Of a DNA stretch of 64,000 nt, positions 9,595 to 18,933 are shown piece after piece; within the stretch, counting starts at the first letter, position 1; every line of letters begins with the position of its first letter. The notes below the pieces were generated by a model. That model had not been told where the DNA came from. It saw only the letters and a program-made list of their open reading frames with translations, and searched no databases. The position numbers were made by a program, and so were the translations under genes. This DNA comes from Lachnospiraceae bacterium (lineage in GTDB: Bacteria > Bacillota > Clostridia > Lachnospirales > Lachnospiraceae). The stretch is taken from the NCBI GenBank assembly GCA_016286035.1, contig JAEERY010000020.1:124001-188000 (forward strand). The letters are read 5' to 3'.

Positions 9595-10668
9595 TTGACA
9601 AGAGCTTACATCTGCCATACTTTTTATCATGCATATGTGGCAACCATGAAAGAACTGAATAAAGGACCTTCTCACAGGAAAGAAGCCACGCTTATACTCA
9701 GCACCATGTCAAATGATTTCGGTACAATGAAAGACAGGGCAGAGTCATCGGGAATTTATAAGGATGTATATCTCTTTGATGAGAAGGAAGACGTATCGTC
9801 ACCTGAAGTAATGGCATACCATGAAGATAAAGGGAATATTGTCAGCAATCTCTTGCAGAGAATAAAGTATACAAGAATGCTTGCAAAACTCCAGGAGCCT
9901 TTTGTACCTGTTGATCTGTCCTCTTACGATGAGGTATACGTTTTTTGTGATTCGGATCCTATAGGTTATTATCTTAACTTTAAAAAGATAAGATACCATG
10001 CTCTTGAAGACGGACTGAATTCAGGAAAACTTGATAATCAGGCAATGCTTTCAAATAAAGGTGCATGGCCGCTTAAAAAGCTTATGGCCAGGATGGGTCT
10101 GATCTTTATTGAGAGCGGATACAGCAGATATTGCATAGACTATGAGGTGAATGATATAAGCGCCAATTATATGCCGCCTGACAATGTGATCGAATGTTCT
10201 TTTGACAGTATGTGGGAGAAACTTTCCAAGGAAGACCACGATATACTGGCATACATATTTGTGGAGAACATAGTTGAGATAAAGAAACAGCTGGAATCAG
10301 TATCGGAGCATAAGGAAAGAGTAATGATCCTTACCGAGCCGTTATGCGATTTCGAGACTCGTAAAAGACTGTTTGGAGATATTATTAAAGAGTATAAAAA
10401 TGATTATGATATACTGATCAAACCTCATCCCAGAGATCTTGTGGATTACAAAGAGGCTTTTCCGCAGGTTACTGTTTTACAAGGTAGGTTTCCGATGGAG
10501 GTCATCGCTGATATTGATGATCTGAAGGTTGAAAAGCTTGTTTCGGTCATCACACAGGTTGATAATGTGAAATTCGCCGAAGAGATCGTTTATCTCGGAC
10601 TGGACTTTCTGGATAAATATGAGGATCCTGCAATTCACAGAAAGATGGAGAATCTTATTAACGGATAA
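9595..10668 (+). CDS. Glycosyltransferase family 52 (sialyltransferase-like)
   Basis: A 357-residue protein resembling GT52 enzymes (bacterial alpha-2,3-sialyltransferases of lipooligosaccharide). Seen: an HALEDGLNSG block near residue 141, which matches the acidic-glycine motif of GT52, and LIKPHPRD near 278, the HP motif shared by bacterial sialyl- and polysialyltransferases. The start is TTG at 9595 with GGGAG upstream; no in-frame ATG is near. It lies next to a PseI-type synthase, so the donor is probably a CMP-nonulosonate, but no CMP-nonulosonate synthetase is in the window. Related proteins are best known from Gram-negative bacteria and host-associated species. Confidence 0.65.
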   Translation: MTRAYICHTFYHAYVATMKELNKGPSHRKEATLILSTMSNDFGTMKDRAESSGIYKDVYLFDEKEDVSSPEVMAYHEDKGNIVSNLLQRIKYTRMLAKLQEPFVPVDLSSYDEVYVFCDSDPIGYYLNFKKIRYHALEDGLNSGKLDNQAMLSNKGAWPLKKLMARMGLIFIESGYSRYCIDYEVNDISANYMPPDNVIECSFDSMWEKLSKEDHDILAYIFVENIVEIKKQLESVSEHKERVMILTEPLCDFETRKRLFGDIIKEYKNDYDILIKPHPRDLVDYKEAFPQVTVLQGRFPMEVIADIDDLKVEKLVSVITQVDNVKFAEEIVYLGLDFLDKYEDPAIHRKMENLING

Positions 10669-10719
10669 GCAGAAGGATAATGCGACAAGTTATTAAGCTT
10701 TGACGGGAGAAAACATAGA

Positions 10720-11772
10720 TTGAAAAAAGAATTCAAAATTGGAAATAAATATGTTGGACAGGGACATCCGTGTTTTTGTGTTGCAGAGCTGTCGGGTAAT
10801 CACAACGGTGATTTCGAACGTGCAAAAGAGATAGTATATGCTGCTCACGAAGCCGGTGCGGACGCAATAAAGCTTCAGACCTATACGGCAGATTCCTTGT
10901 CTATAGATTGTGATAATGAATATTTCAAATTAAAAGGAGGATTGTGGGACGGCATGAATCTTCACGGGCTCTATACCGAAGCATGTACGCCCTATGATTG
11001 GCAGCCAAAATTGATGGAACTGGCAAACAGCCTTGGGATGGAGTGCTTTTCATCACCGTTTGACCTTCAGGCTGTAGATCTGATGGAAGAGTGGGGAATG
11101 CCTGCATATAAGATAGCTTCCTATGAGATAAACGAGGTTCAGCTGATAAGAAAAGTAGCGTCAAAACATAAACCTATAATATTCGCATCGGGAGTAGCGC
11201 TTAAAGAAGATCTGGATCTTGCAATGAAGATATGTGAGGAAGAAGGAAATGATGAGGTATTCCTTCTTAAATGTGTATCGGCGTATCCTACCCCTTATGA
11301 GGAGATCAATCTTAATATGATCCCGACTCTTAAAGATATGTACGGATGTCAGGTAGGGCTTTCTGACCATTCCATGGGAAGTACCGTCCCTATCGGAGCA
11401 GCTGCTTTGGGTATAAAGATGGTAGAAAAACATCTTACGCTTAGGCGTTCAGACGGTGGTGTTGATTCCGCATTTTCCATGGAACCGCATGAGTTCAAAG
11501 AGATGGTGGACAGTATCCGCATAATAGAGAAAGCCCTTGGAGACAGAGATTACAGACTTACCGATAAACAGATGAGCGAGCGAAAGCTCACAAGATCATT
11601 GTTTGTTTCTGAAGACGTCAAGGCCGGTGATATTGTATCGGATGATAATATCAGATCCGTAAGACCGCATGCAGGTCTCCATACAAAGTATTATCCTGAT
11701 GTGATGGGAAAAACATTCAAAGAGGATGTAAAAAAAGGAGAACCGCTTTCTTTCGATATGCTGGACATGTAA
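10720..11772 (+). CDS. pseI: Pseudaminic acid synthase-like NeuB family enzyme
   Basis: A 350-residue NeuB-family synthase that condenses phosphoenolpyruvate with a 6-carbon sugar to give a 9-carbon nonulosonic acid. The TIM-barrel half shows AELSGNHNGD, IKLQTYTADSL, FSSPFD, YKIASYE, LLKCVSAYP and GLSDHSMG; the C-terminal antifreeze-like (SAF) domain runs from about residue 285 (RSLFVSEDVKAGD). The LQTYTADSL and LWDGMNL blocks resemble PseI (pseudaminic) more than NeuB (sialic) enzymes. Start is TTG at 10720 with GGGAGA 9 bases upstream. PseB, PseC, PseF and PseG are not in the window, so precursor and activation steps must be coded elsewhere. Family certain; product identity likely. Confidence 0.85.
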   Translation: MKKEFKIGNKYVGQGHPCFCVAELSGNHNGDFERAKEIVYAAHEAGADAIKLQTYTADSLSIDCDNEYFKLKGGLWDGMNLHGLYTEACTPYDWQPKLMELANSLGMECFSSPFDLQAVDLMEEWGMPAYKIASYEINEVQLIRKVASKHKPIIFASGVALKEDLDLAMKICEEEGNDEVFLLKCVSAYPTPYEEINLNMIPTLKDMYGCQVGLSDHSMGSTVPIGAAALGIKMVEKHLTLRRSDGGVDSAFSMEPHEFKEMVDSIRIIEKALGDRDYRLTDKQMSERKLTRSLFVSEDVKAGDIVSDDNIRSVRPHAGLHTKYYPDVMGKTFKEDVKKGEPLSFDMLDM

Positions 11773-11813
11773 AAGGTGTATTGAAAATACAAATATATTA
11801 AAAGGGACAGAGT

Positions 11814-12275
11814 ATGAAAAAACTATGGAATCTATATAAGAAACACAGAGAGGGGATAGAATATCTCTTTTGGGGAGGGATAGCGTTCCTGCTAAGTATG
11901 TTCCTATTTTGGCTTTTTGCCGATAAATGGGGCTGGCCTGCGGTTTTTGCGAATACGATAAACTGGATAATCTGTGTGATATTTACATTCTTTACAAACA
12001 AACTGTTTGTATTTAGGAGTAAGACTAGATCATTTTCAGCATTTGCAAAGGAATTCACGTCTTTTGTGGCAGCCAGGATCTTTACTCTTATTCTTGAGGA
12101 TATAATAATCTGGATAGGTTGTGATGTGATGGGATATGACGAAGGTTTGGGACAGATGGTTGTCAAGCTTGTAGGACAGTTTGTTGTTATTGTGACCAAC
12201 TATATCTTAAGTAAACTGTGGATATTTAAAAAACCTAAGGAAAAAGAAGATGGAAAAGAAAACACAGAAGGATAA
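11814..12275 (+). CDS. GtrA family membrane protein
   Basis: A 153-residue protein with four hydrophobic segments and the GtrA pattern: YLFWGGIAFLLSM, then FTFFTNKLFVFRS, and a C-terminal FVVIVTNYILSKLWIF. GtrA proteins are thought to flip undecaprenyl-phosphate-linked monosaccharides across the membrane for GT-C enzymes. A GGGACAG site precedes the ATG. Its end overlaps the acyltransferase start by 26 bases. The usual GtrB partner is not adjacent but two GtrB-like GT2 genes lie at 22792 and 29891. Family assignment is firm. Confidence 0.88.
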   Translation: MKKLWNLYKKHREGIEYLFWGGIAFLLSMFLFWLFADKWGWPAVFANTINWIICVIFTFFTNKLFVFRSKTRSFSAFAKEFTSFVAARIFTLILEDIIIWIGCDVMGYDEGLGQMVVKLVGQFVVIVTNYILSKLWIFKKPKEKEDGKENTEG

Positions 12276-13404
12276 AACGGAAAGAAAACCAGTCAGAATG
12301 GCAAATTTCGAATTACTGAGGATCATTGCCATGCTTATGGTCATAGTGCTGCATTATATTGTAAAAGGCAATATGTCAGCAGAACTGTACGATGACGGTT
12401 CGGCGGAGAATCATCTCTGGTGGCTTATAGAGGCTTTTTGCAATGTTGCAGTTAATGTATATGTGCTGATTAGTGGTTATTTTCTCGTGAATGCAAAATG
12501 GAAAGTAAGCAGACTGATAAGTCTGGTCTGTCAGGTGTTGTTTTATTCCATACTTACCGGCTTTGTTGCTTATATCCTGTTTTTTGTTGTTCAACCGGAT
12601 TTTGCACTGTCTGTATTAAATAAGGCAGGCATGACATATCAGTTTGGTCTTACGACCTGGCTTTATATTTTTCTGCCGATAGAGTATGAGCATTACTGGT
12701 TTGCGACTGCATATGTGATCATGTACATTCTAAGTCCCGTTTTGGCAATTGCGGTAAAGAATATGCCTCAAAAACAATTGCGAGTTGTTATAGTAGCATT
12801 ACTGTGTTTTTTCAGTATACCTAAATCAATTAATCCCTATCTTATTCCGACAGACAGTTACGGATATGATTTCGGGTGGTTTATATGCCTTTTCCTTATA
12901 GCGGGATATATAAGGCTGTATGGGATAAAGTTCTTTAATTCAAAGATAAAGGCTATCACCGTTTATGTTATATCCGTTTTGCTTAATTGGGGTGTTGCGT
13001 CCGTTACAGGAGCAATCTGTCGAGAGAGCGGAAAGCTTGATTATTATACGGATATGACTTATGCATACAACTATATCCTCGTGCTTATCAGTTCTGTTGC
13101 TTTTTTCTATATATTCACATATGTGAAGATCGAGGATGGCTTTATATCAAAGCTTGTTTGCAGAGTTGCTCCGTTCACATTCGGTGTATATCTGTTACAT
13201 GAGAATATCGGTATCAGATTTGTATGGCCCTATATGCTGGGGGCTCATACATCCGGCCTTTTTATGGTCAGTGTATGCAGGATGATCCTTGCTGTTGTAG
13301 CGGTATTTGTAATAGGATGTTTGGTGGACTGGTTAAGAAGCGGTATATTTTCACTTATCGGTAATCTGTTCATTAAAAGATTTGACAAGAAAACAGAAGC
13401 TTGA
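12250..13404 (+). CDS. Acyltransferase 3 family membrane O-acyltransferase
   Basis: A 384-residue polytopic protein with the start signature of the acyltransferase-3 family: NFELLRIIAMLMVIVLHY, in which the R and H residues are the conserved ones in the first helix. About ten hydrophobic segments follow and a late FTFGVYLLHENI block matches the family's C-terminal motif. Members such as OatA and WecH add acetyl or other short acyl groups to sugars from acyl-CoA. The start at 12250 overlaps the GtrA gene and follows AAGGAAAAAG; an ATG at 12298 is an alternative. Likely O-acetylates a lipid-linked or surface sugar of this locus. Confidence 0.85.
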   Translation: MEKKTQKDKTERKPVRMANFELLRIIAMLMVIVLHYIVKGNMSAELYDDGSAENHLWWLIEAFCNVAVNVYVLISGYFLVNAKWKVSRLISLVCQVLFYSILTGFVAYILFFVVQPDFALSVLNKAGMTYQFGLTTWLYIFLPIEYEHYWFATAYVIMYILSPVLAIAVKNMPQKQLRVVIVALLCFFSIPKSINPYLIPTDSYGYDFGWFICLFLIAGYIRLYGIKFFNSKIKAITVYVISVLLNWGVASVTGAICRESGKLDYYTDMTYAYNYILVLISSVAFFYIFTYVKIEDGFISKLVCRVAPFTFGVYLLHENIGIRFVWPYMLGAHTSGLFMVSVCRMILAVVAVFVIGCLVDWLRSGIFSLIGNLFIKRFDKKTEA

Positions 13405-13419
13405 ATCGGATAATGGATA

Positions 13420-15246
13420 TTGGATAAGAAGTATTTTATGAGTGTGTTTCGCAGATTTTATGACAGATATAAAAGAATAATCGAGAATGCGATCTATCCG
13501 CTGGCTCTTATCGTACTTCCGCTTATAAATTTTAATCAGGGAGTTGATATATCGGACAGTACATACAGTCTTGGCAATTATATGTTTGCTGACAGATTAA
13601 GCGGCATGTGGGTCATATCGACTTTTTTGTCAAATAAGATAGGTGCACTGATACTTAAGTTTCCGGGAGCCGATACTCTAAGGATGGCAAATCTGTATAC
13701 AGGCTTGGTTCTTTCCCTTATCGCGATTATTGTATATCTGGGACTAAAAAAAGACCTGGGGGCACCTGCGGTATTTCTGGGCGAGTTTGTCGCCGTATGC
13801 TTTTGCTGGATCCCTACAGGTATATTGTACAATTATCTCTCATACCTTTTTATGGTAGTGGGAGCTTTACTTTTGTATAAGGGAATAATAAAAGAGAATA
13901 ATAAACTGTTATTTGCGGCAGGATGTGTTCTTGGTGCAAATGTATTTGTCAGAATACCAAATATTACACAAATGGCTCTTGTGGCAGCTTTATGGGTATG
14001 GGCTATTGTATATAAACAGCCGGCAATTAAAAAGACTATAGTGTGCATCTGCGGTTACATATCAGGTTTTGGCCTTATCGGATTATGGGTACTCTCACAG
14101 TTTGGTATATCCGGTCTTTTGGATGCGATTAACGGATTAAAAGGGATAACATCGACTGATGAGACATATACTCCGTTAGCAATGATCACCGGGACTCTTG
14201 CAGATTACGCAAGAAGCTTTAAATGGATATTCATCATCCTGCTTGTTTGTGTAGCGGGCGTGATCCTCTTTAGAGTTTTTCATCTGATGAGTAAGAAAAA
14301 TGGTGGATCAACAAAAGAGCCTGAAACACTTAAGAAGACCAAGATATACATACTATCAGGGATTGTATTGTATATCGCTATTATAGCAGTTATGCTCAGA
14401 TTCTTCTGGGGACGCGGCATGTTCAGCTTCCGTTACTATGAAGACTATACCAGTATGTACGAATGGGGAATGGTCGCTTTATACATAAGCATAGTTACTG
14501 ATTTTTTTGTACTGTTTAGGAATGTAAAAAACAGAAAAAATATAGAAAAGATAAACAATTCCCATGTTATACTGGCTGTTATTTCGTTGGTAGTAATAGC
14601 GATAGCACCTCTTGGCAGCAATAACCATACATATCAGAATCTTAACAATACGTTTCTTGTGTTGCCGTTAACATTCTGTATGTTTTTTGATTGTGTCGGG
14701 ACTGCTTTTGTCGAAAAGAAAACCGAAAGATATCCTGTGAGCATTATGATGTTTGTATTGATGACGACAATCATAGTTCAGAGCTATGGTTTTCATTTAA
14801 ACTTCGTATTCAGGGATGGCATGAGGGGTGAAAAAAGGGATACAAAAGTTGGAGGCATAAGTTCACTGAAAGGTATGTATACCAACCAGAAAAATGCTGA
14901 TGAACTCGAAAAAGTCTGCGGATATATAATAAGCGGCAACCCGGATGAATTATTACTTTACGGAAACTGCCCTGGTCTGACATATGTCACGGGCATTCCA
15001 AGCGCCATGTCTTCATCATGGTCAGATCTTGATTCTAATCCTATGTCTCTGATCGAGGCAGATCTGACGGAACTGGAAGAAAAAATGAGAGCGGATAAAG
15101 AATACAGGCTGATAGCTGTAGTAAGAGAATCTCAGTCTGATTCTGTACTCTATACACAGAAAAAGGAAAGGATAGAAGATTTCCTAACAGACAACGGTTT
15201 TGTTACATCTTTGGAAACGGATGGTTTTACGGTATATGAGCGATAA
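13420..15246 (+). CDS. Large polytopic membrane protein, GT-C-like
   Basis: A 608-residue protein with some 11 hydrophobic stretches in the first 470 residues and a polar C-terminal domain. The first loop has an acidic D-x-x-D-S (residues 43-47), the expected place of the catalytic or metal-binding acid in GT-C enzymes. I do not recognise a named family. Start is uncertain: TTG at 13420 gives the length stated, ATG at 13438 gives 602 residues, and neither has a strong ribosome site. It overlaps the next gene by 11 bases, so the two are probably translationally coupled. It may transfer a sugar or phospho-sugar outside the membrane, which is inference. Confidence 0.6.
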   Translation: MDKKYFMSVFRRFYDRYKRIIENAIYPLALIVLPLINFNQGVDISDSTYSLGNYMFADRLSGMWVISTFLSNKIGALILKFPGADTLRMANLYTGLVLSLIAIIVYLGLKKDLGAPAVFLGEFVAVCFCWIPTGILYNYLSYLFMVVGALLLYKGIIKENNKLLFAAGCVLGANVFVRIPNITQMALVAALWVWAIVYKQPAIKKTIVCICGYISGFGLIGLWVLSQFGISGLLDAINGLKGITSTDETYTPLAMITGTLADYARSFKWIFIILLVCVAGVILFRVFHLMSKKNGGSTKEPETLKKTKIYILSGIVLYIAIIAVMLRFFWGRGMFSFRYYEDYTSMYEWGMVALYISIVTDFFVLFRNVKNRKNIEKINNSHVILAVISLVVIAIAPLGSNNHTYQNLNNTFLVLPLTFCMFFDCVGTAFVEKKTERYPVSIMMFVLMTTIIVQSYGFHLNFVFRDGMRGEKRDTKVGGISSLKGMYTNQKNADELEKVCGYIISGNPDELLLYGNCPGLTYVTGIPSAMSSSWSDLDSNPMSLIEADLTELEEKMRADKEYRLIAVVRESQSDSVLYTQKKERIEDFLTDNGFVTSLETDGFTVYER

Positions 15247-16924
15247 AAAATATGTATGCAATATAGCGATACCAGCAATCTGTTTTTTGTTCTTTATTTT
15301 TGCTCCGGTAGAATTGTTTCTGATGATCAAGCAGGATACGTGGATATCGCTTGGTGATTTTGGCGTATATCTTCTGGCTTTTTTTGTATGCTCTCTAATA
15401 TTTGGATTACTTGCCGATCTTATCTTTCAGAAGCTTTGTCCTAAGATATGGAACAGGGCCATATTTTTTATATTTGCTATATTTATAGCTCTTTACATAC
15501 AGGGGAATTTTCTGAATGCGGATTATGGTGTACTTAACGGAAAACCGATCGACTGGTCTTTATATCCGCATGAAGGAGTAAAGTCGGTTGTTTTATTTGC
15601 TATAATAATCGCTTTATATGTTTTCGTTACATTAAAGTTTTCAGTTGGTAAGATAAAACGCGTTGAAAACATAATAGCAATTTGTTTTATACTGCTTATG
15701 ACAGAGACACTTGTTGTAGCACTTATACAATATGACGGATTCGAGAGAAAAACGGATGTGGTATGTACTACCGAGAATGAGTGGGATTACTCCAAAGATG
15801 AGAATTTTGTCATAATGGTCCTGGATAGTTTTGACAGCAGGATGCTAACCGATCTTTTGGAAAGTGATCAAGGTTCGGAAGTGAGAGAAAAACTGCAGGA
15901 TTTTGTTTTCCTGAAAGACACAACATCATTGTATGGGATGACAGACTATTCGCTGTTACAGATAATGACGGGGAAAGAGTACCTGTGTGAAGGCGCATTT
16001 GACGATGTTTGTATAGATTTTTATCATAATTCGGATCTTTTAAACAGGCTTGAGCAACAGGATTATAAGATATCTGTATATGCAGCCAATGCTATACCTG
16101 ATGATCCTTCAATCTCTTCAAACTGGTATAAAGTTACATACGGAGTGGATTCACATTCAAAACTGTTAATCTACATATACAAGCTTGTTGGATTCAGATA
16201 TCTTCCTCAGCAGTTGAAGCAGCTGTGCTGGTTTTATCCTGATGATATGGATTGTATCAAACTTGTATATTTTACTGATGATGAAGGGCGTGAAAAGCAG
16301 GCCGAAAGATATGACTGGGCTAACTATATATTTTATTCCGATCTGGAGAGTATAGATACCAATGAACAAAAGAAGACATTTCACCTTTATCATCTTAAAG
16401 GGACTCATCCTTTAAAAGATTATGATAGGGATTTCAAACACTGTCCGGAAGGTGTAGGATTTGAAGAATCGGCTTTGGGATGTATAAACCTGTTAAAAAA
16501 GTATACAGATACTCTTAAGGACAGAGGTGTGTATGATAATACAACTATATTGGTTCTGGCTGATCACGGAGAAAACCTGTATGAAAATGATGAGAACAGG
16601 TTTGTAAACTCTCCGTTGGTTCTTTATAAAGGCAGAAGTGAAAAAGGGAATATGACAGTTGATGATACGGCATGCTCTTTCTCGCGTTTGAACGATCTGT
16701 ATGAAATGATCCTTAACAACGGATGTTCTAATGAGGATGCATCAGGTGCAATGGCCATGGATGAAAGATACACATATGAAATCATTTGGGCAGGACATCC
16801 GACTGTGGCACATAGCAGTGTCGGAGGCTTTGAGAGGATGGAAGTGAATGGGCCTGTCTATGATTTCGAGTCATACAAGCCAACCGGAGAAAAACATCTG
16901 TTAGATGAAAGTAGGAATAACTGA
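15236..16924 (+). CDS. Membrane-anchored alkaline-phosphatase-superfamily transferase (paralogue 1)
   Basis: About 562 residues: five N-terminal membrane segments, then a large extracytoplasmic domain of the alkaline phosphatase/sulfatase superfamily, the layout of lipoteichoic acid synthases and phosphoethanolamine transferases. Seen: VMVLDSFDSR with the first metal-binding Asp; GMTDYSLLQIMTG, which should hold the Thr/Ser nucleophile; and LADHGEN with the last metal ligands. In the membrane part, APVELF and YIQGNFLN match the same positions in the genes at 16924 and 56372. Start is the ATG at 15236, inside the end of the upstream gene; a TTG at 15200 is unlikely. Probably transfers a phosphoglycerol-like or similar group to a surface glycan; the substrate is unknown. 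Confidence 0.75.
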   Translation: MSDKKYVCNIAIPAICFLFFIFAPVELFLMIKQDTWISLGDFGVYLLAFFVCSLIFGLLADLIFQKLCPKIWNRAIFFIFAIFIALYIQGNFLNADYGVLNGKPIDWSLYPHEGVKSVVLFAIIIALYVFVTLKFSVGKIKRVENIIAICFILLMTETLVVALIQYDGFERKTDVVCTTENEWDYSKDENFVIMVLDSFDSRMLTDLLESDQGSEVREKLQDFVFLKDTTSLYGMTDYSLLQIMTGKEYLCEGAFDDVCIDFYHNSDLLNRLEQQDYKISVYAANAIPDDPSISSNWYKVTYGVDSHSKLLIYIYKLVGFRYLPQQLKQLCWFYPDDMDCIKLVYFTDDEGREKQAERYDWANYIFYSDLESIDTNEQKKTFHLYHLKGTHPLKDYDRDFKHCPEGVGFEESALGCINLLKKYTDTLKDRGVYDNTTILVLADHGENLYENDENRFVNSPLVLYKGRSEKGNMTVDDTACSFSRLNDLYEMILNNGCSNEDASGAMAMDERYTYEIIWAGHPTVAHSSVGGFERMEVNGPVYDFESYKPTGEKHLLDESRNN

Positions 16925-18894
16925 TGATATATTTAGTCTTGCTGATACTGGGGTTGGTATCGGCGCTTGCAGAAAGATTTATAAAAAAGCATAACGGGTT
17001 TCTTCTGGGATATGTTTTTTCATATTCAATAGTCTATTTCTGGGCAGTTAGTGTTATTCGTGCGATTACCAGTAATCCTAGAGAATATCTGAGTTATTCA
17101 TTTTCGGATAAAGGTATGGGAGCGTACATAAAGATATGCATATTTGCGACAGCGATATATGCTGTGATCACATTGATACAGTTGTTGATCTCTAAGATAA
17201 AGCCGGATATGAAATACTTTGTGGAAAACATCATAACAGAGTTTTCTGTCGTTTTCATCTTGATGTATTCGCTGTATGTTATATTAATAGGCTGGCCCAA
17301 TATTATGACAGTTGTTGTCATAGGAGTGATTTCGGCAATAGTATCATTAATATGTGTTCTCATCCAAAAGAAGGATGCTGATAAGGAGAAGAAAGAAAAA
17401 GATAAGTTAGATCTTGCATGTCTGATAGTTGCTCTTGTTACATTTGATCTTCTGTTCATTCTTGCCGGTCCTACGGAATTGATGGCATATAATGCGGGCG
17501 ATTTTGTCTATTCGTATGCCGATGTGGTTTTGTATCTTTTCATGGGAGCAGTTTTTGTCTCTTTTTTTGCTGTAGTACTCATCTACAGATATGCATCGAA
17601 AATAACAGTAAGACTTTATTCGGCTGTTATAATGCTCTATTGCATTCTCTGTTATCTGCAGTCAATGTTTCTTAATGGGAAGATGATGCTTGTTGATGGG
17701 GGCAAACAGAGATGGGACGGAAAACAAAGTATTATCAATATAACTGTTTGGATCGTTATATTTATTGCATTAATTATCTTATCCTATAAAACCAAGATCG
17801 GAAGAAAGATAATTCTGGCGGCTTGCGGATACATTGCCGCAATTCAGATGATCACTTTGATATTTATGCTGATGACTGCAGGTGATTTAAGAACAACAAA
17901 CAAGCACTTAACTCAGGAGAGTATATTTGATCTTTCAAAGGGTGATAATGTGATAGTTTTCATTCTTGATGCTTATGATGTTCAGATGCTTAAGACAGTT
18001 TATGAAGATGATCCTGATTACCTTGAGCCATTGCATGATTTTATATATTTTGACAACATGACAAGCAGATATCCCATGACGGACGGAAGTCTGCCTTATC
18101 TTCTTACCGGAGCAAATCTTGATGATCCTTTGATAGAAGAAGACCAGGATATATGGTATGAACAGGCACATTTTCTTGATGATATAAAAGAAGCGGGATA
18201 TGATATAAGGATTCTTACCTCGGATGAATATGTTAAAAAGATACCCGAAGGTATAATAGATAATTATTCCGAGGATAACTATTGCAGAATTGACTGTGAA
18301 AAAATATTGGAACTGTTCACTAGATGTATGAGATATAAATGTCTTCCTTTTGTAGTGAAGAATAAGTACGGATATGAAGCATATGATACGACAAATGTAA
18401 TAACAGATACCAATATATATGTATATGGAACCGATCCGGAAATCGATGATATGATACTGGATTATGGCGTTTCAGCAAATCGCTTTGATAAAGCATTCAG
18501 AATATATCATCTGTATGGAGCACATTCTCCGTATTATCTGAATGAAAATGCAGACAGGGATTATGGTTCTAATGCCATATCTCAGTGGAGAGGCAGTTTG
18601 AAAATTGTATATGATTTCATCGATTGCCTTAAGGAAGAAGGTATCTATGATAATACAACGCTTATAATAATGGCGGACCATGGATTTAATAATACCCAGA
18701 GAGCGTCGGTAAGAGAAGAAGGGATAGAATTTGATGAGGACAGATCCAATCCGATATTCTTCATTAAGAAAAAGGGTATGACCGGATCCGTACTTCAGAC
18801 TGATAGCAGAGAAACGTCTCATGATAAATTTTTTGATACAATTTATGAGAGCATGGATATCCCTCTTCAGTATTACGGAACTGTATTTGAGTGA
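16924..18894 (+). CDS. Membrane-anchored alkaline-phosphatase-superfamily transferase (paralogue 2)
   Basis: A 656-residue relative of the gene before it, starting 1 base inside its stop codon (TGATG). It has an extra block of four or five membrane segments ahead of the shared five-segment anchor (GPTELM and YLQSMFLN mark the shared part). The catalytic domain shows VIVFILDAYD, YPMTDGSLPYLLTG around the likely nucleophile, and MADHGFNN for metal binding; the Glu after DHG in paralogue 1 is Phe here. Tandem placement suggests a duplication, and sequence divergence suggests different acceptor or donor. Membrane-bound with the catalytic domain outside. Function as phospho-group transferase is inferred from superfamily. 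Confidence 0.73.
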   Translation: MIYLVLLILGLVSALAERFIKKHNGFLLGYVFSYSIVYFWAVSVIRAITSNPREYLSYSFSDKGMGAYIKICIFATAIYAVITLIQLLISKIKPDMKYFVENIITEFSVVFILMYSLYVILIGWPNIMTVVVIGVISAIVSLICVLIQKKDADKEKKEKDKLDLACLIVALVTFDLLFILAGPTELMAYNAGDFVYSYADVVLYLFMGAVFVSFFAVVLIYRYASKITVRLYSAVIMLYCILCYLQSMFLNGKMMLVDGGKQRWDGKQSIINITVWIVIFIALIILSYKTKIGRKIILAACGYIAAIQMITLIFMLMTAGDLRTTNKHLTQESIFDLSKGDNVIVFILDAYDVQMLKTVYEDDPDYLEPLHDFIYFDNMTSRYPMTDGSLPYLLTGANLDDPLIEEDQDIWYEQAHFLDDIKEAGYDIRILTSDEYVKKIPEGIIDNYSEDNYCRIDCEKILELFTRCMRYKCLPFVVKNKYGYEAYDTTNVITDTNIYVYGTDPEIDDMILDYGVSANRFDKAFRIYHLYGAHSPYYLNENADRDYGSNAISQWRGSLKIVYDFIDCLKEEGIYDNTTLIIMADHGFNNTQRASVREEGIEFDEDRSNPIFFIKKKGMTGSVLQTDSRETSHDKFFDTIYESMDIPLQYYGTVFE

Positions 18895-18933
18895 ACAGGC
18901 AAGCGCTGATTTATAAACAGGAGCATTTGATAA

